Assembly: GCF_001010415.1 (NCBI RefSeq)
Contig: NZ_JPLE01000045.1
Location: 1 to 64,000 of the forward strand
Length of the DNA stretch: 64,000 nt
Direction: 5' to 3'
Origin: Xanthomonas pisi DSM 18956
GTDB taxonomy: Bacteria > Pseudomonadota > Gammaproteobacteria > Xanthomonadales > Xanthomonadaceae
The translations under genes were made by a program, and so were the position numbers. The notes below the pieces were generated by a model. It saw only the letters and a program-made list of their open reading frames with translations, had not been told where the DNA came from and made no database searches. Position 1 is the first letter of the stretch. Each line of letters begins with the position of its first letter. Shown piece after piece: positions 46,070 to 54,614 of this stretch.

Positions 46070-46996
46070 ATGCATGCAACGACGCAATCCACCGGCACGG
46101 TCGCGGTATCGGCAGGAACACTGGCCCCGCATCCCATCGCGCTGGGTGATGCCGGTGTCTTGCGCCCCGGGCGGCTGCGCTGGCTACGCGCATGCGGCTG
46201 GGCGATCGTCCTGTTCTTCCTGGTCGCCGTCCCCACCGGCGTGCTGACACGGTTTCTGGGCGGGTTCTAGCCAAAAACCGATGCGCCGGTGCAGTTCGCC
46301 GTCAGCCTGTTCGGGGCGCTGGTGGCGCTTTGCATCTACACATTGGCAGTGCGCCTGGCCGAAAAGCGCACGCCGTCGGAGATTGCGCTACGTGCCTTGC
46401 TGCCGCAGTTGACCATCGGCCTGTTGGCAGGTGCCGCGATGTTTTCGGTGGTGATGGGCATCATGGCGCTGTTCGGCCTGTACGACATCCAGTGGAGCGG
46501 TCCGGCATCGGCGTTGACGCCGCTGCGTAAGGCACTGCAAGCCGGTGTCGTGGAAGAGCTGATGATGCGTGCGGTGCTTTTGCGTCTGGTGTGGCGTGCA
46601 TTTGGCCCGTGGAGCGCGTTTGCGGTGTCATCGGCGGTGTTCGGCTTCAGCCATCTGGGCAACCCGAATGCCACGGTCTTTGCGGCGATCTGCATCGCAC
46701 TGGAAGCCGGGGTCATGCTGGGCGCCTTCTACGCGCTTACCGGCCGTCTGTGGATGTCGATCGGTGCGCATATCGCCTGGAACTTCACCCAGGGCTATCT
46801 GTTCGGTGCCGCCGTCTCGGGCATGGCAATGGGCCCGGCGATCGCGCGCAGCACGCTCAACGCCACGATGCCGGACTGGCTCACCGGGGGCGCATTCGGC
46901 CCGGAGGCATCGCTACCCGGCATGCTGGTCTGCCTGGCAGTCGGCCTCACGCTGGTCTGGCTGGCCTGGCGCAGGGGTCAGTTCGCCAGGCACTGA
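46070..46996 (+). pseudogene. CPBP (CAAX-like) membrane protease with amber stop
   Basis: 309 codons with AAGGAG before ATG 46070. Codon 67 is TAG (46268-46270), and the same frame stays open on both sides. The downstream part carries the family motifs: EELMMR (EExxxR), FGFSHLG and HIAWNF, with about six membrane segments. Without readthrough only a 66-residue piece is made. Reinitiation at GTG 46289 could yield a 235-residue product containing all active-site motifs, so residual function is not excluded. Confidence 0.82.
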
Positions 46997-47206
46997 CGGG
47001 CGCGCGCATCGCAGCGTGCTGCCGATGCGCGCGTCATCGCTTGCCGCTGCCCTCCATCCGCGGCGCCACCGGTGGGCCGCGACCGCTGCGTGGCCTGCAC
47101 ATCGTCTTGCCAAGTTCCACACATGTCAGGACCTAGTGTGCACGGCACGACAGCGTGCCGCGCAGCGCATCCCGCCTGCGCTGGTTGCGCACATGCAGAG
47201 GTGCAC

Positions 47207-47668
47207 ATGGCATTGATCCATTCCATTTTGATGAGCGCCGTTGCCGGCATGCGCTCGATGACTCCCCTGGCCGCGGTGGCCAATGCGGCACGCACCGGCA
47301 AGCTTCCCGCCGACAATGGCGCGCCGGCGTTGCTTGCCAATCCACTCGCATCGGCCGGCATGTTGGCGCTTGCCGGTGGCGAGCTGGCCGGCGACAAGAT
47401 GAAAACCGCACCCGACCGCATCGTGTTGCCCGGCATGATTGCCCGCATCGCCACCGGCGTCATCGTCGGCACGGCGTTGGCACCGCGCTAACAACGCGGC
47501 ATCGCCGCATTGCTCGGTGCCACCACCGCGGTTGCCGCGGCCTATCTCACCTTCAATGCGCGCATGCGTGCGATCGAGCGCTATGGCCAAACCGGCACCG
47601 GTGTCGTCGAAGACGCCATCGCGGTGGGTGTGGCGACACTCATCGTGCGCGATGCGGCAAGGCGGTAG
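47207..47668 (+). pseudogene. DUF4126-type membrane protein with internal stop
   Basis: 154 codons from ATG 47207 (AGAGG at 47197-47201). TAA at 47489-47491 is codon 95. The frame continues after it with QRGIAALLGATTAVAAAYL... to VRDAARR and a second stop at 47666. The N-terminal motif VAGMRSMTPLAAVA and the ending EDAIAVGVATLIV fit DUF4126. The two hydrophobic halves together make a normal-length member. Confidence 0.78.
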
Positions 47669-48115
47669 GCTGTCATGGATCACAGCGGCCGAGCTTCGCC
47701 TGACAGGCAGGCTGGACATGCTGAGTGCCATCAAGCAATCGCGCGCCCTGTTTTGATTGATCAAATCAGCATGATTGAAGAACCAAGGCTGGCTCCGAAC
47801 TGCCCGGCTCTCCCCTGCTGCCGCAATTGATGGCCGCTCCCGCTCTAGACTGCAAGCCTCCGCACGCACTCTCATCGCCTAGGAGCGGCCAACAACACGA
47901 TTGCGCTCACCGCCAGGCGGGCGCGGCCAGTGCTCGGAATCGGCATGTCCCACGCGCGCACTCCAGGTCCTGTGCGCCGTCCGCACCCAGCTGACGACGA
48001 TGCGCTGTGTTCTATCGGCAATTCCAAGGGGCAAAGCGCTGGTGTGATGGAAGCGTGCCTTTCAAAAAACCCATTTACCTGAGGCGAACCGCATCTTCGC
48101 TTCCAGGCGCAATCG
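47669..48115. other. gene-free stretch
   Basis: 447 bp with no supported gene. A small palindrome-like tgattgatcaaatca occurs near 47754-47768. No tRNA or mobile-element end was seen. Confidence 0.4.
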
Positions 48116-48754
48116 TTATTTTGACGATTCCATCAAGACAGTCCGTTCACTACAGCCGCTCCACAGACCAACTGATGGACAGCGCGCCTCCAGCGTATTG
48201 ACGACAATCATCGTTACCTGAGGAAGAGGAACCATCAGCTTTCGGTTGTTGATGGACGTCCAGTACTTTTGGTCCAACCGGATACTGCCCAGTGCGATTC
48301 CACCGTTGTCGACCGGAGACTGCAGCATGAGAAGCGCCAGGGAGTTCGTCATATCCTCCAAGAGGCCGCCATAGGTAAGAACGTAGCGATCCGGGTGTTG
48401 CTTCTCCTGTTCGGCCCTCCAGCTTTGACGTGCAGCCCAGTAATCATCTCTTGTCATAGGCTCGGAAGGTTTGAACGACTCGAGCTTCACATCAAAGCCG
48501 CGCTCTCTGAGCTGCTCAGCCAAAATCAAAGGGAAATTCATACACCGTTGATAATATGGATTGTCCGGATTACGACGATCCTTTTCGCCCGGTTTCGGGA
48601 TCGAACACGCGCCCAGGTCGTAGTCAGCCAAGATCAGCAATGGATTGATCCTGACGTCGATAGGAATTTTGGCGTTGATCACCTCTTTCGCTGCCACAGC
48701 GAATGGAGCAAGCAACAACAAGGACAGCAGCAGGATTTTTTTTGGATCGAACAT
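48116..48754 (-). CDS. secreted hypothetical protein of lower GC content
   Basis: 212 residues with a clear signal peptide (about 1-22, KKILLLSLLLLAPFAVAA). The mature part starts KEVINAKIPIDVRINPLL and contains a cluster of conserved-looking Gly/Asp/Asn residues (TYGGLLEDMTNSLALL, SPVDNGGIALGSIRL). Four cysteines remain. No family recognised. The gene is visibly less GC-rich than its neighbours, which suggests foreign origin, and it is intact among pseudogenes. GAGAGAG precedes the ATG. Confidence 0.72.
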   Translation of the reverse strand: MFDPKKILLLSLLLLAPFAVAAKEVINAKIPIDVRINPLLILADYDLGACSIPKPGEKDRRNPDNPYYQRCMNFPLILAEQLRERGFDVKLESFKPSEPMTRDDYWAARQSWRAEQEKQHPDRYVLTYGGLLEDMTNSLALLMLQSPVDNGGIALGSIRLDQKYWTSINNRKLMVPLPQVTMIVVNTLEARCPSVGLWSGCSERTVLMESSK

Positions 48755-48843
48755 CTTGAACTCTCTCGCTACGCACGTATAGGAAAGCTGCGCGACTGCA
48801 CAGCGCCATGAGCATTAGCGGCAGAAGACTGCATTCTTGAAGG

Positions 48844-49257
48844 TCACGCAGACTGGGGCACGATTTCATCGTGCTGCCCGATGCGGTTGCGCATGCCGTC
48901 GGCACCAGCATGCGATGGCCAGCCAGACCGGCCCCATGCGGCTCTCATGCAGGCCCGGTGGACCCTCGATGGGCACGCCACCTGCCGCCACAGCAGCGTC
49001 GTGGAAGACCTGCACCTGCTCGGGCGAGCGACAGGTGAAGCCGACGGTGGCGCCGTTGCCGCTGGTCTCGGACGAATTGTCGATCGGCTCGCTGATGACG
49101 AAGGTGCTGCCGGCATGCCGGTAAAACAAGCGCACATGGCTGGAGCCGGCAGTGCCGACCAGCGGTGCGGCGCAGCGAAGACGCCGCCAAGTGCCGCATC
49201 TTAGAACTGCATGGATCGCGCACTATCGTTCGATCCCACCATCACATGATTGAGCAC
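48844..49257 (-). pseudogene. VOC (glyoxalase-like) protein, multiply disrupted
   Basis: From GTG 49257 the frame reads VLNHVMVGSNDSARSMQF and then TAA (codon 19, where the family has Tyr). After a few codons the family sequence moves to another frame (CAAPLVGTAGSSHVRLFYRHAGSTFVISEPIDN...FHDAAVAAGG...GPVWLA). It then moves again near the end (ADGMRNRIGQHDE). At least one stop and two frameshifts. This is an old pseudogene of the vicinal oxygen chelate family. Confidence 0.82.
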
Positions 49258-49338
49258 GCATCGCACCTGCCCGCATACAAGGCACGCAGCCTGGTGCAGG
49301 CCACGCGGCAGCGTGCCTGAGCGCGGCGGGGAGAGACA

Positions 49339-50313
49339 TCAGCCGCCACGCCCATGCGGCGCATGCAGTTCCAGCACCGGCCCCATCGGCACGATACCGG
49401 TCGGGTTGATGGTGGCGTGACTTTGGTAGTAATGGTGTTTGATGTGCTGAAAATTCACCGTGTCTGCGATACCGGGCATCTGATAGAGCTCGCGCAAAAA
49501 GCCGGACAACTGCGGATAGTCGGCAATCCTTCGTAGATTGCATTTGAAGTGCCCGACATATACCGCGTCGAACCGTATCAGCGTGGTAAACAGCCGCCAA
49601 TCTGCCTCGGTGAGCACGTCGCCGCAGAGATAACGGCGCTCGCCCAGGCGCGCCTCCAGCCAATCCAGCGTCTCGAACAGCGGCACCACCGCTTCTTCGT
49701 AGGCCGCCTGCGTGGTGGCAAACCCCGCCTTGTAAACGCCATTATTGACGGTGTCGTAGATACGCGCATTGAACGCATCGATCTGCTCACGCAGCGGAGC
49801 GGGATAAAAGTCTCCTTCGGCCGCACCAACGGCATCGAAGGCGCTATTGAACATGCGGATGATATCGGCCGACTCGTTGCTCACCACCGTGTTGCGCTCG
49901 CGGTCCCACAACACCGGCACGGTCACGCGCCCGGAGTAGCGCGGATCGGCGTTGAGATACACCTCATACAACCGCTTGGCGTGGTGAAGCGGATCGGCGA
50001 TCACGCCCGGGCCAGGATCGAACGTCCAGCCCTGGTCGCGCATCAACCAGTTCACGACCGATACGTCGATCAGCGGCTCCAAGCCCTTGAGGCGGCGAAA
50101 GATCAAGGTGCGATGCGCCCACGGGCACGCCAATGACACATACAGGTGATAACGCCCCGCCGCCGCCTGAAATCCGCCCTCTCCATGCGGCCCGGCAGAG
50201 CCATCGGCTGTCACCCAGTGACGAAATTGCGACTGCGACCGCTCAAAGCGCCCCTCGCTCTTGTCGGTGTCATACCAACGATCTTGCCACTTGCCATCGA
50301 CCAGCAGGCCCAT
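49339..50313 (-). CDS. yqjG: glutathionyl-hydroquinone reductase
   Basis: 324 residues of the Xi-class glutathione transferases. The catalytic cysteine lies in the motif SLACPWAHRT (about residue 63). Downstream are the family's VTVPVLWDRERNTVVSNES and GDVLTEADWRLFTTLIRFD. The enzyme removes glutathione from glutathionyl-hydroquinones formed from quinones. AAGGAG is well placed before the ATG. Cytoplasmic. The gene stands alone next to the VOC pseudogene. Confidence 0.93.
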   Translation of the reverse strand: MGLLVDGKWQDRWYDTDKSEGRFERSQSQFRHWVTADGSAGPHGEGGFQAAAGRYHLYVSLACPWAHRTLIFRRLKGLEPLIDVSVVNWLMRDQGWTFDPGPGVIADPLHHAKRLYEVYLNADPRYSGRVTVPVLWDRERNTVVSNESADIIRMFNSAFDAVGAAEGDFYPAPLREQIDAFNARIYDTVNNGVYKAGFATTQAAYEEAVVPLFETLDWLEARLGERRYLCGDVLTEADWRLFTTLIRFDAVYVGHFKCNLRRIADYPQLSGFLRELYQMPGIADTVNFQHIKHHYYQSHATINPTGIVPMGPVLELHAPHGRGG

Positions 50314-50456
50314 GGTGTCTCCTTGCAGTCACGACAGGCAATCACCGTAGCCCAGCCATGTTGGAAGGCACGTGAGCGGCCTGCAATCACCGCGAGCATG
50401 CCTGCCGCGCAGTTGCCTCATCAGGTCGCAACCCACTCCCGGGTGAGGCCGCCCAG

Positions 50457-51248
50457 CTAGCGCGCGATCACGGATGTGCCGGACGGCACCATGTAGCACG
50501 CCTGCGCTTTCTTGCACGCCTCTGCATTGAGTTCGGCGATCTGGCTGGCCAGATACTGCTCCGGGGTCAGCCCCATGCGATTGCGGTACGCATTGTCGGC
50601 ATCGGCCTTGGCGACCTGCTCCTGTTCACGCTGCCGCTCGGCCGTGGTGGCCTCGACGAGCGTTTTGACCCGCTGCTGCTGTGCAGCGGTCAGGTTCATC
50701 TGCTGCAGGACATCCGGGTTGGGACGTGCGCGGCCCAAGGTGATGTTCTGGATCTCGATCGGCAGCCGCTGCTCCTTGACCAGCGCGCGAACGTTCTGCG
50801 TCACCGAATCGTCGATTTTTCTGGCGGTATCGGGATCGCTCATCATCTTGGTCATGTCATAGCGCTTGACCTGGTCGCGCACGATGGACGCGTATTGGCT
50901 GGCGACATTGTTCTTGAACCAATCCTGCCCGAAGCCGGACAACAACAAGGCCGGTGCGGTGATCCGGTACTGAATCTGCGTAGAGAAATCCAGCAGGATA
51001 TTGTCGCTGGACGAAAAGTCGTCGAAGGCCACCTGCACGGTCTGCGGCGTCACATCCACATAGGTGGCGGAGGTGGTCAACCACGCATAGGTCCGACCCG
51101 GATCACGCACGTCGTCCAGGCGGATTCCGCCTTTACCGAACAGCATCGGCTTATCCACCAACACCGCTTTCTGGCCCGGGTCGGGCGATACCACCGTACA
51201 CGCGCACAGCCCACCCGCCAGCCCAAGAGCCAACAAGAACGTCTTCAT
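50457..51248 (-). CDS. SPFH/prohibitin-like lipoprotein
   Basis: 263 residues. The signal peptide ends in a lipobox-like LCAC (Cys about 17). The body is an SPFH (band 7) domain: TTSATYVDVTPQTVQVAFDDFSSSDNI, DFSTQIQYRI, VRDQVKRYD, and NVRALVKEQRLPIEIQNITLGRARPN. A charged coiled coil (about 190-230) follows. SPFH proteins form ring or cage scaffolds at membranes. Here lipid anchoring replaces the more usual membrane helix. AAGGGGA precedes the ATG at 51248. Confidence 0.85.
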   Translation of the reverse strand: MKTFLLALGLAGGLCACTVVSPDPGQKAVLVDKPMLFGKGGIRLDDVRDPGRTYAWLTTSATYVDVTPQTVQVAFDDFSSSDNILLDFSTQIQYRITAPALLLSGFGQDWFKNNVASQYASIVRDQVKRYDMTKMMSDPDTARKIDDSVTQNVRALVKEQRLPIEIQNITLGRARPNPDVLQQMNLTAAQQQRVKTLVEATTAERQREQEQVAKADADNAYRNRMGLTPEQYLASQIAELNAEACKKAQACYMVPSGTSVIAR

Positions 51249-51648
51249 CAATTTTCCCCTTTGATCGGCGCGCACGACTGCCCAGCCGAGATCGAAGGAT
51301 AGCCAAGCAGCAGCTTGGCCTGCCAGTGACCAGCGCGACCGACACCTTTGCCTACGGCAGGCCCAATGCCTGCAAGCCGCTTGTAAGCGGCCCAGCGACG
51401 CGTGGCGCGAGCAGATGACTTTGGCAGTGGCCCGCGCAGAGCGCACGCATCAGCGCTCCGGGGCACCTGGTACACGCTCCGGCCCATCCATTGGCGCCAC
51501 TGCCCCACAATCGGCGAAAATGCCCGAGTTGCGGCCGATCGCTTGCCGCCAGCCGGCAGCCTGCCGCCGTTCTTGCCTGTGCCCTTCACACTTCCCGGCT
51601 GCCGGCCGTCCCCGCCACGCCCCTGTACCGCTTCTTTCCGGATCTACC

Positions 51649-53238
51649 TTGAACACCACTGCCCCGCCCTTGCCCGCCAACGACGACCTGCCGCTCACCG
51701 ACCGCCTGCGCGCGGCGCTGGACCTGCTAGAGGCCATCGAGGCCGACCGCAGCGTGCTCGACACCCTGCCCGAGGCCGACCGCGTGCGCCTGCACCAGGT
51801 GGTGGCCAAGGTCTATCACCCCGAACCCAAGGCACGGCGGCAGTTGCTCAAGCAGCGCGAGCGCGAGCGGCATCAGGAGAAGGTGCGCAAGGCCGAGGCC
51901 CTGCTCGAGCAGCGCGGCATCCGCGCACTGCGGCGCAAGCCGGTGTTCAGCACGCCAAACTTTTTCCCGCCGCATGCCGCCGGTCTGCACGACGCGCATA
52001 ACGGCGAGAACGCGTCCGCGACGCCGGAGCCGCTGCATTCGCCCGAGCTGCGGCATTGCTACGTGTGCAAGCAGAAGTTCACCCAGCTGCATCACTTCTA
52101 CGACCAGATGTGCCCGGCCTGCGCCGAGCTGAATTTCTTCAAGCGCACCGAAACCGCCGACCTGCACGGTCGCGTGGCGTTGCTGACCGGTGGGCGGGTC
52201 AAGATCGGCTATCAGGCAGGCCTGAAGTTGTTGCGCGCCGGTGCCGAGCTGATTGTCACCACGCGCTTCCCACGCGATTCGGCTGCGCGCTACGCGCAAG
52301 AGCCGGATTTTGCGCAGTGGGGCCATCGCCTGCAGGTATTCGGCCTGGATCTGCGCCACACCCCCAGCGTGGAGGCGTTCTGCAGCCAGTTGCTGGCCAC
52401 GCGCGAGCGGCTGGATTTCATCATCAACAACGCCTGCCAGACCGTGCGCCGCCCGCCGCAGTTCTACGCGCACATGATGGCCAACGAAACCGCCGCGCTG
52501 GATGCACTGCCGCAAACCGTCCAAAAGCTCGTTGGCCATTACGAAGGCCTGCGCACGCCCGAGCTATTGCGCGAAGCCTCGGCCACCGCACTGCCGGCCG
52601 TGCATGGGCGCGGCCTTGCCGATGCCGATGGCCTCACCCGCGCCGCCGAGCTGTCGCAGGTCGCGCTGCTGGACGACGAGCTGGTCGGGCAGGAGCACCT
52701 GTTCCCCGAAGGCCGTCTCGATCAGGATCTGCAGCAGGTCGACTTGCGCGGTCGTAATTCCTGGCGGCTGCTGATGGCCGAAGTGCCGTCGGTCGAGTTG
52801 CTGGAAACGCAGCTGGTCAACGCCATCGCGCCGTTCATCATCAACGCACGCCTCAAGCCGCTGATGCTGCGCACGCCCGAGCGCGACAAGCACATCGTCA
52901 ATGTCTCGGCGATGGAGGGCCAGTTCTACCGCAACTTCAAGACCACCCGTCACCCGCATACCAACATGGCCAAGGCCGCGCTGAACATGATGACGCGCAC
53001 CTCGGCGGCCGATTATCAAAACGACGGCATCCACATGAACAGCGTCGACACCGGTTGGGTCACCGACGAAGATCCGGCCGACATCGCCGCACTCAAGGTG
53101 CAGCAGGAGCGTTTTCACCCGCCGCTGGACATCGTCGACGGCGCCGCCCGCATCGTCGACCCGATCATCCACGGCTTCAACACCGGCGAGCACGTGTGGG
53201 GACAGTTCCTGAAGGATTACGCGCCGACGGATTGGTGA
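51649..53238 (+). CDS. zinc-ribbon / short-chain dehydrogenase-like fusion
   Basis: 529 residues from a TTG start (weak GGA before it). A charged helical N-terminus (about 10-95, RERERHQEKVRKAEALL) is followed by a four-cysteine zinc ribbon (CYVC at 137-140, CPAC at 155-158). Then comes a Rossmann SDR domain with TGGRVKIGYQ replacing TGxxxGIG, NNAC (about 262) and catalytic-type Ser in NVSAMEG (about 420). The Tyr of YxxxK is not visible: the Lys region reads TNMAKAAL. NAD(P) binding is likely, but ordinary SDR catalysis is doubtful. Confidence 0.8.
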   Translation: MNTTAPPLPANDDLPLTDRLRAALDLLEAIEADRSVLDTLPEADRVRLHQVVAKVYHPEPKARRQLLKQRERERHQEKVRKAEALLEQRGIRALRRKPVFSTPNFFPPHAAGLHDAHNGENASATPEPLHSPELRHCYVCKQKFTQLHHFYDQMCPACAELNFFKRTETADLHGRVALLTGGRVKIGYQAGLKLLRAGAELIVTTRFPRDSAARYAQEPDFAQWGHRLQVFGLDLRHTPSVEAFCSQLLATRERLDFIINNACQTVRRPPQFYAHMMANETAALDALPQTVQKLVGHYEGLRTPELLREASATALPAVHGRGLADADGLTRAAELSQVALLDDELVGQEHLFPEGRLDQDLQQVDLRGRNSWRLLMAEVPSVELLETQLVNAIAPFIINARLKPLMLRTPERDKHIVNVSAMEGQFYRNFKTTRHPHTNMAKAALNMMTRTSAADYQNDGIHMNSVDTGWVTDEDPADIAALKVQQERFHPPLDIVDGAARIVDPIIHGFNTGEHVWGQFLKDYAPTDW

Positions 53239-53341
53239 GCGGCAATACCGGGCCGCGCATCCAGGACAGATGCGCGGCCCACACTGGCAGCACGGATGCG
53301 CCCCACGTGGCAGTGATGCGCTGGCGGGATGGTGTCGTGAA

Positions 53342-53701
53342 TCAGCGCCGACGCGACGGCTCGCATCCCACGCCATCATGATCGCGATCCAGATGCGGGC
53401 CGTATCCTGGATCGCCACGCCGCACCGGTGCAGCACCCGCTGCACGCGCTTCTGCGCACTTGCGGAAGACCGCCCCGGTCGATGGCATCCACGCGGACGG
53501 ATCAAGCGGCTCAGCAGCGGCCGCCGGTCTTCCTTCGCCACTGGCGGCGCGGTGACGGTGGTAGCCACCGTTCTTGCGGTCGTTGTGGCAGCCCTGCTTG
53601 TTCAATCCACCAGGATGCGCGACAGCTGCGGGGGTTACCCAGGCAATCGCGGTGATACTCGCTGCCAGCAATGACAGGCGTGATGGCATTGAATCAAGCA
53701 T
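53342..53701 (-). CDS. excalibur-domain secreted protein
   Basis: 119 residues with a signal peptide (about 5-27). A His-rich motif (HPGGLNKQGCHNDRKNGG, then YHRHR) is followed by a C-terminal excalibur domain: FRKCAEARAAGAAPVRRG, then the Ca2+-loop-like DRDHDGVGCE. Excalibur domains bind Ca2+ and often accompany extracellular nucleases, but no nuclease domain is present here. ATG 53701 or 53689 could be the start. Confidence 0.8.
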   Translation of the reverse strand: MLDSMPSRLSLLAASITAIAWVTPAAVAHPGGLNKQGCHNDRKNGGYHRHRAASGEGRPAAAAEPLDPSAWMPSTGAVFRKCAEARAAGAAPVRRGDPGYGPHLDRDHDGVGCEPSRRR

Positions 53702-53776
53702 CCGGGAATCGCCACTACCAATCGTGCAGCGCTTGCGCTGCACCTGTCTTGTTTCTGCTGCGACGATGGGCTGCAG

Positions 53777-54376
53777 TTACTTGCAGTCTTTGGCAACCGG
53801 CGCCACATCCACCGGGCTGACCTGACCATTGGCGTCCACACGGTTGACCGCCAACGTGCACACCGAACTGCGAAAATCCAGGTTCAGGGCCACTTCGTAA
53901 TCTGCGCCCGGCTCCGGGACAAACGTGGACGCAAGCAGTGCGCCGCAGCTCCAGCCAACGTGGTATCCAGGCGCCTGATTCCAATGTGCCGGTGAACTCG
54001 CACCAGCCTCCACAACGACCGGCTTACCCGGCTCGATCGCGTATTCCTTGTAGAACGGCTTGGAGCCGATCATCTTCCGGTCGCCCAGACGACGTACATT
54101 CTCCGTCTCCGGGATGCCGATCGGCTCATTCTTCACCGAGCCCATCAACGACCCGAAAGCGCTCTTCAGCGAGCCGGATGCGCGCACCTTCTCGCCATAC
54201 TTGGCCGTGCACACCGCATCCTTGTACAGCACGATGCCAACGCCATTCTGACCAAACATCCGGATGCGCGCGCCGCCACCTTCAGTGGATGAGGGCGCAG
54301 GCTCTGCAGCCATGGCAGCCATGGCCGGCATCGCAGACACCAGAGACAAGATCAGCAATCCACGCAATACGTTCAA
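53777..54376 (-). CDS. secreted hypothetical protein
   Basis: 199 residues from a TTG at 54376 with GGAGAG just upstream (54381-54386 on the complement). A GTG at 54388 overlaps that site and is less likely. The signal peptide is about 1-24 (cleavage in AMAAMAAEP). The mature part shows MFGQNGVGIVLYKDAVCTAKYG and ends with VNRVDANGQVSPVDVAPVAKDC, with four cysteines. No family recognised. The product is periplasmic by prediction. It is divergent from the gene at 54615. Confidence 0.68.
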   Translation of the reverse strand: MNVLRGLLILSLVSAMPAMAAMAAEPAPSSTEGGGARIRMFGQNGVGIVLYKDAVCTAKYGEKVRASGSLKSAFGSLMGSVKNEPIGIPETENVRRLGDRKMIGSKPFYKEYAIEPGKPVVVEAGASSPAHWNQAPGYHVGWSCGALLASTFVPEPGADYEVALNLDFRSSVCTLAVNRVDANGQVSPVDVAPVAKDCK

Positions 54377-54614
54377 CGCACTCTCCACTATCGCAATCCG
54401 ACGATTCCATTGAGCTTGCGATAGCGGCGCGATGTGCCGGTTCTTGATCACAAACGATGGCTTGAGATGAAAAGTGCGCAGCAGCGCACGAACAGGCAGC
54501 GGATCCGCGCCGGGCGGCACGGCTCCCGCCCGCGACCTTTCCCGCTCACGCGGTTGCCCGGACCACTGGCATGATGATGCCCGCATGTTGACCACTGACG
54601 CACAGGAGGCACGG

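Noticed and set aside
46070-47668. Stop-codon recoding (readthrough) as a common explanation for the interrupted genes
   Set aside because: Both TAG and TAA are involved and other lesions nearby are frameshifts, so ordinary decay is simpler. No recoding element was seen.
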